A stretch of DNA of 64,000 nucleotides, from positions 1-64,000 of the forward strand of contig NZ_JACVZC010000005.1 in assembly GCF_016658545.1 (NCBI RefSeq). Reading direction: 5' to 3'. The position numbers and the translations under genes were made by a program. This document shows, in pieces, positions 16,441-24,468 of this stretch; the stretch's first letter is position 1; every line of letters begins with the position of its first letter. The notes under the pieces were generated by a model. The model saw only the letters and a list, made by a program, of their open reading frames with translations, made no database searches and had not been told where the DNA came from. This stretch comes from Pseudomonas sp. S37. Lineage in GTDB: Bacteria > Pseudomonadota > Gammaproteobacteria > Pseudomonadales > Pseudomonadaceae.

Positions 16441-17019
16441 TTGAGCCCCAACCACCCAACCGCGAAAGTCGCCGAGAGCAAGGGCCAGAACAATTGGGTG
16501 GACGAAAAACTGCCCGACCTCAAAACGCTTGCGCGTGAACTGCGCGCCCAGGCTATCGAAGAACTAGCAGCTGCCGACTCGCATGACGCCGCAATTGAAC
16601 TTGCTGCACAGCACTTGGGCTTGAGCAGAGAAGATGCCAGCCGGGTAATCGTCAAAAGCCCAATGGGCGACATCCTGATTCAGCGTCGCTGCATCCATCA
16701 CATCGTCGAAAAGCGACAGGACGCCCGGGAACGCTATGTAAAAGTCGCTCTGGATACACTGATCGGACCATTTGAAGTGTGGCAGGTGGCATACACCAAT
16801 GACACCAACAGGCTTGCCTTCATAGGCGTCTACGAGACCAAGCGGCAGATGCTGGTGGTCGTAACACTCGACAAAGGCAAAATGCTGTGGAATTTCATGC
16901 AGTGCGATGCGAAGGCTCTGAACAAGCATCGCCACGGGAAGCTGCTCTACAAGCGATACACATGCCTGCCGAGCAAAGAAAAGGGCCACTGTCACCAGTG
17001 GCCCTGTAAACATGCTTGA
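16441..17019 (+). CDS. Orphan PBECR-like (phage barnase/EndoU/colicin-type) nuclease-domain protein
   Basis: A 192-residue protein whose C-terminal 90 residues (CIHHIVEKRQDARERYVKVA ... PFEVWQVAY ... LLVV-type strand ... NKHRHGKLLYK) look like the PBECR2 nuclease domain found at the C-terminus of Mu-like phage F/head proteins and some toxins. His, Lys-Arg and the late His/Arg residues could be catalytic, by family analogy. The TTG start with AGGT six bases upstream is my choice; an upstream TTG lies inside the promoter-like block and is unlikely. The last 14 residues are encoded by a hairpin, suggesting loss of the original stop. No immunity or phage gene is adjacent. Codon use is less GC-rich than in neighbours, suggesting transfer. 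Confidence 0.6.
   Translation: MSPNHPTAKVAESKGQNNWVDEKLPDLKTLARELRAQAIEELAAADSHDAAIELAAQHLGLSREDASRVIVKSPMGDILIQRRCIHHIVEKRQDARERYVKVALDTLIGPFEVWQVAYTNDTNRLAFIGVYETKRQMLVVVTLDKGKMLWNFMQCDAKALNKHRHGKLLYKRYTCLPSKEKGHCHQWPCKHA
16980..17004 (-). terminator. Rho-independent terminator reading the minus strand
   Basis: Perfect 9-bp stem GGGCCACTG/CAGTGGCCC with a 4-nt loop. On the minus strand it is followed by TTTTCTTT; on the plus strand no U-run follows. It probably ends the transcript of the second YcaC paralogue, about 210 nt past its stop, and overlaps the 3' end of the nuclease-domain gene. Confidence 0.6.
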
Positions 17020-17214
17020 TATTCATATACACACCCTCAAGCCGGGGTGTGGAGGTCTCACCCAACGCTGATGATTCAGCCATCGACGGGGTTCCTACGC
17101 CAACTGTTGCCGCTGAATGGCAGTTGGTTTCGCGCTCAACTGAAACGCTAACAACACTCTTGCATCAAGTCAACGATGGCGCTCAGTGGAGTCCAGCCAT
17201 CAGGTTACTGGCTG
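17020..17214. other. Gene-free gap with two inverted repeats
   Basis: About 195 bp without a credible gene between two convergent genes. It holds ACACCC/GGGTGT (17031-17050 region) and CCAACTG/CAGTTGG (about 17100-17126). Base composition is lower in GC than the flanks. Confidence 0.4.
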
Positions 17215-17844
17215 TTACTTCCCCGCAGTCAACGCGTTATAGCTGGTCATCAAGTTCCGATAATCCGGAATATGGTTGGAGCACAGCGCCGCCAGCCCTT
17301 CCACATCATTGCGCCAGTCGCGGTGCAGCTCACAGGCCACACCAAACCAGGTCATCATCTGCGCCCCTGCCTGGCTCATGCGGTCATGCGCTGCATCACG
17401 GGTCATTTCATTGAAAGTGCCAGAAGCATCGGTCACCACGAACACTTCAAATTCTTCTTCCAAAGCCGACAGCGCCGGAAACGCCACACAAACCTCAGTC
17501 ACCACACCCGCAATGATCAGCTGCTTCTTGCCAGTTGCCTTCACCGCCTTGACGAAGTCTTCGTTGTCCCAGGCATTGATCTGGCCTGGGCGGGCGATGT
17601 ACGGCGCGTCCGGGAACAGTTCCTTCAGCTCGGGTACCAGCGGACCGTTGGGGCCTTGTTCGAAGCTGGTGGTGAGGATGGTCGGCAGGTTGAAGAACTT
17701 GGCCAGGTCAGCCAGGGCCAGCACGTTGTTCTTGAACTTGTCCGGCTCGATGTCACGCACCAGCGACAGCAGGCCAGCCTGGTGGTCGACCAGCAGTACG
17801 GCGGCGTCGTCTTTGTTCAGGCGGTTGTAGGTGAATTTGCTCAT
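17215..17844 (-). CDS. YcaC-type cysteine hydrolase, paralogue 2
   Basis: A 209-residue isochorismatase-like hydrolase, very close to E. coli YcaC. Residues Asp20 (LLVDHQAG), Arg85 (IARPGQIN) and nucleophile Cys119 (GVVTEVCVAFP) sit at the family's active-site positions. TTAGGAGC precedes the ATG. Compared with paralogue 3 it differs in only scattered residues, and both genes share about 140 bp of upstream DNA, so they look like recent duplicates under common control. It is divergent from a LysR-type gene, the likely regulator. The substrate is not known for the family; the name chloroperoxidase or isochorismatase should not be taken literally. Confidence 0.93.
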   Translation of the reverse strand: MSKFTYNRLNKDDAAVLLVDHQAGLLSLVRDIEPDKFKNNVLALADLAKFFNLPTILTTSFEQGPNGPLVPELKELFPDAPYIARPGQINAWDNEDFVKAVKATGKKQLIIAGVVTEVCVAFPALSALEEEFEVFVVTDASGTFNEMTRDAAHDRMSQAGAQMMTWFGVACELHRDWRNDVEGLAALCSNHIPDYRNLMTSYNALTAGK

Positions 17845-17907
17845 GGTCTGTGCTCCTAAGGGTTATGAATTTTTCAGCAATTCGGGGTGTTTCGCGTTGA
17901 TGGGCAC

Positions 17908-17975
17908 AGATTAAAATCATCACCTTTGCGGCGGTAGTTAGCAGAATCTGGCTTTAGCGTTCCGTTTTGTGAACG
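17908..17975 (-). promoter_or_regulatory. Candidate promoter and LysR-type operator of YcaC paralogue 2
   Basis: CGTTC-N8-GAACG at 17958-17975 is a perfect dyad and recurs at the same place upstream of paralogue 3. A second dyad-like element (CACC ... GGTAG, 17921-17936) and an AT-rich GATTTTAATC (minus strand, 17909-17918) that could hold the -10 lie between it and the gene. The divergent LysR gene makes it the natural regulator. Confidence 0.5.
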
Positions 17976-17990
17976 ATGGATTTGTAGGGT

Positions 17991-18096
17991 TGTGCCGGCC
18001 TCTTCGCGGCTAAAGCCGCTCCCACAGGTGCACAAGTCTCAGGACCTGTGGTGATCCTGTGGGAGCGGGTTTACCCGCGAAGAGGCCGGCACAGGC
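17991..18096. repeat. Type I REP pair
   Basis: Inverted pair lying between the operator-like dyad and the start of the divergent LysR gene. Left core GCGGCTAAAGCCGC, right core GCGGGTTTACCCGC. It lies upstream of both genes, an unusual place compared with the 3'-end location of most copies. Confidence 0.92.
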
Positions 18097-18120
18097 AACC
18101 GAATACCCGGAGACCGATCA

Positions 18121-19032
18121 TTGGAAGACCTCAACTCCCTCTACTACTTCACCCAGGTAGTCGAACACGGCGGCTTCGCCCCGGCCGGGCGGGCGCTGGA
18201 CATGCCCAAGTCGAAGCTCAGTCGGCGCATCGCCGACCTGGAGGACCGCCTGGGCGTGCGCCTGTTGCACCGCACCAGCCGCCACTGCTCACTCACCGAG
18301 ATTGGCCAGGCCTACTACAACCGCTGCCTGGCCATGCGCGTGGAGGCCGAAGGCGCGGCGGAGATCATCGAACGCAACCGCAGCGAACCGCGCGGGCTGG
18401 TGCGCATCAGTTGCCCGACCACCCTGCTCAACTCCTGGGTCGGGCCGATGCTGACCCGCTACATGCTCAAGTACCCGCAGGTGGAGCTGTTCATCGAAAG
18501 TACCAACCGCCGCGTCGACCTGCTGCACGAGGGCTTCGACATCGCCCTGCGGGTGCGCTTTCCACCGTTGGAAAACACCGACATGGTGATGAAGGTGCTG
18601 AGCAACAGCACCCAGTGCCTGGTTGGCCAGCCGCAGTACCTGGAGCAACTGCCCAAGGGTTTTGACCCGCAGTTGCTCGGCACCCTGCCGAGCGTGCACT
18701 GGGGAAGTGCCCAGCGGGAGTACCAGTGGGAGCTGTTTCAGGGCGAGGACACCAGTCGCAGCATTGTCATCCCGCATACCCCGCGCATGGTCACCGACGA
18801 CCTGTTTGCCTTGCGCCATTTCGTGGTGGCCGGGGTGGGGATTGCGCATTTGCCGCGGGTGGCGGTACGCGAGGACCTGGCCGCGGGGCGGCTGGTGGAG
18901 CTGATCCCGGACTGGCACCCGCGGTGTGGCATCGTGCATGCGATTTTCCCGTCGCGGCGTGGGTTGCTGCCTTCGGTGCGGGCATTGATCGATCATCTGG
19001 CTGAGGAGTTTGCGATCAGCGATATGGCTTGA
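18121..19032 (+). CDS. LysR-type transcriptional regulator
   Basis: A 303-residue LysR-family protein: winged HTH at about 1-60 (FTQVVEHGGFAPAGRALDMP-type, with SKSKLSRRI replaced here by KSKLSRRIADLEDRLGVRLL) and a substrate-binding-like effector domain from about 90. It starts with TTG, supported by CGGAG eight bases upstream; no in-frame ATG is nearby. The subgroup resembles regulators near quinone or NAD(P)H-dependent redox genes, but the effector is unknown. It is divergent from YcaC paralogue 2 and upstream of an OprD-type porin; it may control both, and paralogue 3 through the shared dyad. Confidence 0.9.
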   Translation: MEDLNSLYYFTQVVEHGGFAPAGRALDMPKSKLSRRIADLEDRLGVRLLHRTSRHCSLTEIGQAYYNRCLAMRVEAEGAAEIIERNRSEPRGLVRISCPTTLLNSWVGPMLTRYMLKYPQVELFIESTNRRVDLLHEGFDIALRVRFPPLENTDMVMKVLSNSTQCLVGQPQYLEQLPKGFDPQLLGTLPSVHWGSAQREYQWELFQGEDTSRSIVIPHTPRMVTDDLFALRHFVVAGVGIAHLPRVAVREDLAAGRLVELIPDWHPRCGIVHAIFPSRRGLLPSVRALIDHLAEEFAISDMA

Positions 19033-19043
19033 TTTGGTTGCCG

Positions 19044-19153
19044 CCTGTACCGGCCCTTTCGCGGGTGAACCCGCTCCCACAGTGTTCACCACAGGGCAGA
19101 ATACTGTGTAGTGCCTGTGGGAGCGGCTTTAGCCGCGAAAGGGCCGGTCCAGG
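19044..19153. repeat. Type I REP pair
   Basis: Inverted pair with GGCCCTTTCGCGGGTGAACC on the left and a GCGGCTTTAGCCGC core on the right. It separates the LysR gene from the porin gene. Confidence 0.92.
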
Positions 19154-19238
19154 AAATGCAAATTTCATCCAGCACACCCTTACAAGACCCCTGGCCTATC
19201 CTTCACCCACACTCCCGGATCATCCCCCGGAGCCCCCC

Positions 19239-20501
19239 ATGATCCGCGCCACTCACGGACCAGGCCGCGCCCTGCTCGCCACCCTTGCCCTGTGCCCGGC
19301 CCTCAGCCAGGCCGACGAACCCGGCTGGTCGCTGCTCAGCCGCAACTACTTCCTGCACAGCGACTTCCGCTCGCCCTCCGGAAGCGCCCAGAACTACCGC
19401 CAGGAATGGGCCCAGGGTTTCATCGGCGAGGTCCGCTCGGGCTTCACCGAGGGCACTGTCGGGGTCGGCATCGACGCCCATGGCTTTCTCGGCCTCAAGC
19501 TCGACGGCGGCCGCGGCCATGCCGGCACCGGCCTGCTGCCACGCGACAGCGATGGCCGCGCCGAGTCCGACTACTCCAGCGCCGGCGCCGCGCTAAAGCT
19601 GCGCCTGGGCAACACCCAACTGCACTACGGCGAGATGATGGTGGAAACCCCGGTGTTCGACACCGGCGACAAACGCCTGCACCCGGAATACGCCACCGGC
19701 TGGCTTGTCGAAAACACCGACCTGCCCGACTGGCGCCTGCAGGCCGGGCGCTTCACCGCCTTCAACAACCAGGACAACAGCTCGACCCACGACGACTTCA
19801 GCGGCTACGGCGCCACCACCCACAACCGCGCCATCAGCCTGGCCGGCGCCACGTTCGCGCCCGCTGGCCCGTTAGGCGGTGCGCTGTATGCCGGGCAACT
19901 GCAGGACACCTGGCGCCAGGCCTACCTCAACCTGAACCTGGCCGAAGGCAACTGGCGCCTGGACGGCAACCTGTACAGCACCCGCGACACTGGCAACGCC
20001 AGCGCCGGGGCAATCGACACCCTCGCCTACAGCCTGCTGGGAAAATACAGCTTCGGCGCCCAGGCGCTGAGCCTGGCCTACCAGAAGGTGGAGGGCGACA
20101 CCCCGTTCGACTTCGTCGGTGGCGATTCCATCTACCTGGCCAACTCGATCAAGTACGCCGACTTCAACGGCCCAGGCGAGCGCTCGTGGCAACTGCGCTA
20201 CGACCTCAACTTCGCCACCCTCGGCGTACCCGGCCTTAGCCTGATGGGCCGTTACGTCAGTGGCCGCGGCATCGATGGCAGCCATGCCCCGGCAGGCGGC
20301 GCTTATGTGAACCAGTACGGCAACGGCGGCAAGCACTGGGAGCGCGACATCGACCTGAAGTACGTGGTGCAGTCCGGTGCCGCCAAAGACCTGAGCCTGT
20401 CGTTCTCCCACGTCAGCCACCGTGCCAACCAGGCCCAGGCCGGCGATGACATCGACCGCATCTACCTGATCATCGAATACCCACTCAAAGGCAGCTTCTG
20501 A
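19239..20501 (+). CDS. OprD-family outer-membrane porin
   Basis: A 420-residue protein with a Sec signal peptide (MIRATHGPGRALLATLALCP, cut after SQA near residue 24) and an OprD-type beta-barrel: LLSRNYFLHSDFR opening, RQEWAQGFIGEVRSGFTEGT strand, and an aromatic C-terminal strand ending in Phe (IEYPLKGSF). OprD porins admit specific small anions, amino acids or aromatic acids; the substrate cannot be told here. CCCGGAGC precedes the ATG. The next gene, an MFS transporter, begins 2 bp after its stop, so they form an operon. Confidence 0.92.
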   Translation: MIRATHGPGRALLATLALCPALSQADEPGWSLLSRNYFLHSDFRSPSGSAQNYRQEWAQGFIGEVRSGFTEGTVGVGIDAHGFLGLKLDGGRGHAGTGLLPRDSDGRAESDYSSAGAALKLRLGNTQLHYGEMMVETPVFDTGDKRLHPEYATGWLVENTDLPDWRLQAGRFTAFNNQDNSSTHDDFSGYGATTHNRAISLAGATFAPAGPLGGALYAGQLQDTWRQAYLNLNLAEGNWRLDGNLYSTRDTGNASAGAIDTLAYSLLGKYSFGAQALSLAYQKVEGDTPFDFVGGDSIYLANSIKYADFNGPGERSWQLRYDLNFATLGVPGLSLMGRYVSGRGIDGSHAPAGGAYVNQYGNGGKHWERDIDLKYVVQSGAAKDLSLSFSHVSHRANQAQAGDDIDRIYLIIEYPLKGSF

Positions 20502-20502
20502 C

Positions 20503-22101
20503 ATGAGCACATCCCCTTCAGGCGCCTGGAGCCCGTTGCGCAACACCACGTTCCGCATGCTGTGGATCGCCACCATCGCCTCGAATATCGGCACCTGGAT
20601 GCACGAGGTGGGCGCCGGCTGGCTGATGACCACGCTGTCGGCCAGCCCGCTGCATGTGGCGCTGATCCAGGTGGCCGGTTCGCTGCCGATGTTCTTCCTG
20701 GCCCTGCCGGCAGGCGCGGCAGCGGACATCGTCGACAAGCGCCGCTACCTGTTGCTGGTGCAGCTGTGGATGTCGACGGTGGCCGTGGTGCTGGCGGCGC
20801 TGACCCTGCTCGGGTTGATGAACGTGACCCTGCTGCTGGTGCTGACCCTGGCGCTGGGCATTGGCACCGCACTGATGATGCCGGCCTGGAGTGCATTGAC
20901 GCCGGAGCTGGTGGGCAAGCAAGACCTGGCCAACGCGGTGGCCATTTCCAGCGTCGGTATCAACGTGTCGCGCGCTATCGGCCCGGCTTTGGCCGGCGTG
21001 GTGGTGAGCCTGGTCGGCCCGTGGCTGACCTTTGCGTTGAACGCCGTGTCATTTGCCGGGGTGATCCTGGTGTTGCTCCTATGGAAACGCGAGGTGAAGG
21101 AGCCACTGTTGCCGGCAGAACGCTTTGTCGCGGCCATGCGCACCGGCCTGCGCTTTGCGCGCAGTGCCAAACCCTTGCAGGCTGTGCTGTTGCGGGCCTT
21201 GGCGTTCTTCTTCTGCGCCAGCGCCGGTACGTCGTTGCTGCCGTTGATTGTGCGGGGCGAAATGCATGGCACTGCCGCCGATTTCGGCTTGCTGCTGGCG
21301 GCGATCGGTATCGGCGCGGTGGCCGGGGCTACCTTGCTGCCGCGCCTGCGTGAACACATCAGCCGCGATCGGTTGGTGATGCTAGCGAGCCTGCTGTATG
21401 CCCTGTTCCTGCTGGCCCTGGCACTGGTACGCAACTTCTATGTGCTGTTGCCAGCGATGTTGCTCAGCGGTGCGGCGTGGATTGCCGTGCTGTCCAATTT
21501 GCAGGTGGCAGCGCAGACCTCGGTACCGGCCTGGGTAAGGGCGCGGGCGCTGTCGGTATACATCCTGATCTTCTTCGGCGCCATGGCCTGTGGCGGCTTG
21601 CTGTGGGGTACGGTTGCAAGCCATGTATCGATTACCGTCAGCCTGTTGTTTGCCGCAGGTGGGCTGGCATTAGGCACCTTGCTGACCTGCAAGGTGACGC
21701 TGCCGGAAACCGAGGCTGAAGAGCTGACGCCGTCACTGCACTGGCCGGTGCCGGTGCTGAGCGATGACATGGACAAGGAAAGCGGGCCGGTGATGGTGAC
21801 CGTGGAGTACCACGTCGACCCGGCCAGGGCCGAGGCATTCCAGCTGGCGGCACGGGAGCTGGAGGCCATGCGCAAGCGCAATGGTGCGTTGTCGTGGGGG
21901 CTGATGCGCGACAGTGCAGACCCGGCGGTGTGGCTGGAGTTCTTCTTTGAAGAGTCGTGGCTGGAGCATTTGCGGCATCACCATCGGGTGACCCGCGGGG
22001 AGCTGAAGATCGAGGCGCGAGTCAGGATGCTGCAGACCGAGGGCGTCGAGGTGCGGATTCGGCATTTGTTGGCGGGTGGGGAGCATAAGGCTCACCATTG
22101 A
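20503..22101 (+). CDS. MFS_3-type transporter with C-terminal ABM-like domain
   Basis: A 532-residue inner-membrane protein. Residues about 10-405 form a 12-helix major-facilitator domain of the MFS_3/EntS exporter type (opening FRMLWIATIASNIGTWMHEV). From about 425 a soluble ferredoxin-like domain of the antibiotic-biosynthesis-monooxygenase (ABM) kind follows (GPVMVTVEYHVDPARAEAFQ ... LEHLRHHHRVT). Such fusions are seen in proteobacteria; the domain may bind a small molecule. It starts 2 bp after the porin stop, so translation is coupled. Export of a small toxic compound is the likeliest role, by family only. An unrelated ABM protein is encoded about 3.3 kb downstream. Confidence 0.9.
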   Translation: MSTSPSGAWSPLRNTTFRMLWIATIASNIGTWMHEVGAGWLMTTLSASPLHVALIQVAGSLPMFFLALPAGAAADIVDKRRYLLLVQLWMSTVAVVLAALTLLGLMNVTLLLVLTLALGIGTALMMPAWSALTPELVGKQDLANAVAISSVGINVSRAIGPALAGVVVSLVGPWLTFALNAVSFAGVILVLLLWKREVKEPLLPAERFVAAMRTGLRFARSAKPLQAVLLRALAFFFCASAGTSLLPLIVRGEMHGTAADFGLLLAAIGIGAVAGATLLPRLREHISRDRLVMLASLLYALFLLALALVRNFYVLLPAMLLSGAAWIAVLSNLQVAAQTSVPAWVRARALSVYILIFFGAMACGGLLWGTVASHVSITVSLLFAAGGLALGTLLTCKVTLPETEAEELTPSLHWPVPVLSDDMDKESGPVMVTVEYHVDPARAEAFQLAARELEAMRKRNGALSWGLMRDSADPAVWLEFFFEESWLEHLRHHHRVTRGELKIEARVRMLQTEGVEVRIRHLLAGGEHKAHH

Positions 22102-22111
22102 TGTTGGCCTC

Positions 22112-22195
22112 TCCGGCCCTTTCGCGGGTAAACCCGCTCCTACATGTATCGTGTTCCGATGTAGGAGCGGGTTTACCCGCGAAAGGGCCAGCACT
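22112..22195. repeat. Type I REP pair
   Basis: Inverted pair between convergent MFS and amidohydrolase genes, cores GCGGGTAAACCCGC and GCGGGTTTACCCGC only about 25 bp apart. A conventional terminator follows immediately. Confidence 0.92.
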
Positions 22196-22202
22196 GAAAG
22201 AA

Positions 22203-22233
22203 CAAAAAAAGGGGCCAAAAAATGGCCCCTTCT
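22203..22233 (-). terminator. Rho-independent terminator of the amidohydrolase gene
   Basis: Minus strand reads AGGGGCCAT then TTTTTGGCCCCT then a run of seven T: a strong 7-bp stem with poly-U tail, starting about 16 bp past the stop codon. Confidence 0.85.
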
Positions 22234-22248
22234 TCACATCAGCTCAGC

Positions 22249-24231
22249 TTAGAAAGCAAAGCACGAGCAACCCAGTGCCCCCCAGAAGCCCTGGAAGTCA
22301 TTGACCGGCACACTCGATTTGCGCGCTTTGTCATGGCTGTGCGCATGCACCCCGCACGGCCCCGAGCACTGGTGCACGGCTGCTGCCAGCGACGGTGTGC
22401 CCACGCGCCAGTGCCCAGGCACTTTGGCCACAGGCGACCACTCCGGCAGCACTGGCACCTGCGGTGGGCCGAGGCGATCGAACTCGCCGGCACCGTACAC
22501 AACCTTGCCATCGACAATGGTCAGCACCGACTCGATGCCCTTGATCGCCTCTTCATCAACACTGAAGAAGTCCAGCGACAACGCAGCCAGGTCTGCCAGC
22601 TGGCCGACCTTGATCTGGCCCTTCTTGCCCTGCTCGCTGGAGAACCAGGCGCTGCCCTGGGTGAACAGCTGCAGCGCGGTCTCGCGGTCCAGGCCTTCCT
22701 TGTACAGCTCCATGCCGCCAACGGTCTTGCCGCTGACCAGCCAGTACAGCGAGGTCCACGGGTTGTAGCTGGACACGCGGGTGGCGTCGGTACCGGCACC
22801 TACCGGCACGCCCATGTCGAGCATGCGCTTGATCGGCGGGGTCTGCTCGGCGGCCTTGGCGCCGTAGCGGTCGACGAAGTATTCACCCTGGAAGGCCATG
22901 CGGTCCTGAATGGCGATACCGCCGCCCAAGGCGCGCACGCGCTCGATGTTTTCCGGGGTGATGGTTTCGGCGTGGTCGAAGAACCACGGCAGGCCATTGA
23001 ACGGGATGTCGCGATTGACCTTCTCGAACACGTCGAGCATACGCGTGATCGATTCGTTGTACGTGGCGTGCAGGCGGAACGGCCAGCGTTGTTCGACCAG
23101 GTGACGGACCACCGGCTCGAGTTCTTCTTCCATGGTCTGCGGCAGGTCCGGGCGCGGCTCGAGGAAGTCCTCGAAGTCGGCGGCGGAGAACACCAGCATT
23201 TCGCCGGCGCCGTTATGCCGCAGGAAGTCGGTGCCGCTGTGCAGTTTGACGCTGGACGTCCACTTCTTGAAGTCGTCCAGCTCTTCCTTGGGCTTCTGGG
23301 TGAACAGGTTGTAGGCAATGCGCACGGTCAGCTGGTTGTTGTCGGCCAGCTCCTGGATCACCGAGTAGTCATCGGGGAAGTTCTGGTAGCCGCCGCCGGC
23401 GTCGATGGCGCTGGTCAGGCCCAGGCGGTTCAGCTCGCGCATGAACTGGCGGGTGGAGTTGACCTGGTATTCCAGCGGCAGCTTCGGCCCCTTGGCCAGG
23501 GTGGCGTAGAGGATCATCGCATTGGGGCGGGCGATCAGCATGCCGGTCGGGTTGCCGAACTTGTCACGCTGGATCTCGCCACCTGGCGGGTTCGGCGTGC
23601 TCTTGTCGTAGCCCACGGCCTTGAGCGCAGCGCGGTTGAGCAGCGCGCGGTCGTAGAGGTGCAGCAGGAATACCGGGGTATCCGGTGCGGCCTGGTTGAT
23701 TTCTTCCAGGGTGGGCATGCGTTTTTCGGCGAACTGGAATTCGTTCCAGCCACCCACTACGCGCACCCACTGTGGGGTTGGCGTGCGTGCGGCCTGGTCC
23801 TTGAGCATGCGCAGGGCATCGGCCACCGACGGCACGCCTTCCCAGCGCAGCTCCAGGTTGTAGTTCAGGCCACCACGGATCAGGTGCAGGTGCGAGTCGT
23901 TCAGGCCCGGGATAACCGTGCGCTGTTTGAGGTCGATGATTTGCGTGGTGGCGCCCTTGAGGGCCATGGCCTCGGCGTCGCTGCCCACGGCGAGGAAGCG
24001 GCCGTCCTTGATGGCGACGGCGGTCGCGGTGGGCTTTTCGCGGTCAACGGTGTGCAGCTTGCCGTTGAACAGAATCAGATCGGCGGTCATGGAACCTCCT
24101 TGGGTGGATGCGTGAGCGGAACCGGCCTGGCCGGTGAAAGGCAATGCGGACCAGAGCGCGCCGGCGGCACCGAGGACGGTGCTGGTGGCGAGGAACTGGC
24201 GACGGGTCTTGTCGTTGCGGTCCTGGGACAT
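22249..24231 (-). CDS. Tat-exported amidohydrolase (YtcJ-like) with Cys/His-rich tail
   Basis: A 660-residue metal-dependent hydrolase of the amidohydrolase superfamily (YtcJ/AepA type). A twin-arginine signal (KTRRQFLATSTVLGAAGALW) opens the protein, predicting folded export to the periplasm. The TIM-barrel has the metal-binding HLH in GLNDSHLHL, later His residues in RLHATYNE and FFDHAET, and the Asp in VGAGTDAT. After the usual C-terminal beta domain comes an added tail of about 45 residues with several Cys and His (HQCSGPCGVHAHSH ... GCSCFAF), which may bind a metal. The substrate is unknown. An internal ATG after the signal (SMTADLILFNG) could give a cytoplasmic form. It is probably last in the four-gene minus-strand set. 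Confidence 0.88.
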   Translation of the reverse strand: MSQDRNDKTRRQFLATSTVLGAAGALWSALPFTGQAGSAHASTQGGSMTADLILFNGKLHTVDREKPTATAVAIKDGRFLAVGSDAEAMALKGATTQIIDLKQRTVIPGLNDSHLHLIRGGLNYNLELRWEGVPSVADALRMLKDQAARTPTPQWVRVVGGWNEFQFAEKRMPTLEEINQAAPDTPVFLLHLYDRALLNRAALKAVGYDKSTPNPPGGEIQRDKFGNPTGMLIARPNAMILYATLAKGPKLPLEYQVNSTRQFMRELNRLGLTSAIDAGGGYQNFPDDYSVIQELADNNQLTVRIAYNLFTQKPKEELDDFKKWTSSVKLHSGTDFLRHNGAGEMLVFSAADFEDFLEPRPDLPQTMEEELEPVVRHLVEQRWPFRLHATYNESITRMLDVFEKVNRDIPFNGLPWFFDHAETITPENIERVRALGGGIAIQDRMAFQGEYFVDRYGAKAAEQTPPIKRMLDMGVPVGAGTDATRVSSYNPWTSLYWLVSGKTVGGMELYKEGLDRETALQLFTQGSAWFSSEQGKKGQIKVGQLADLAALSLDFFSVDEEAIKGIESVLTIVDGKVVYGAGEFDRLGPPQVPVLPEWSPVAKVPGHWRVGTPSLAAAVHQCSGPCGVHAHSHDKARKSSVPVNDFQGFWGALGCSCFAF

Positions 24232-24362
24232 AGGGTTCTCCGTCTCTGGGTGCGGCGGCGGCAGGCGCGACTGCGGAGCATGCCGGTTGACATGGGGTCA
24301 GGGCTTGGATGGATGTGCGGTGGGTTGAAGAAGGTTAGCCCTGATCGGGTTTTGTGTTGCCT

Positions 24363-24468
24363 GGGCTGGCCTCTTCGCGGGTGAACCCGCTCCCACAGGG
24401 ACACCACAGGCCTGGAAGATCGTGGTATCCCTGTGGGAGCGGGTTTACCCGCGAAGAGGCCAGCACAG
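24363..24468. repeat. Type I REP pair within the minus-strand gene set
   Basis: Inverted pair between the esterase and amidohydrolase genes, which read in the same direction. It may reduce or uncouple expression of the last gene, or stabilise the upstream message. Confidence 0.92.
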
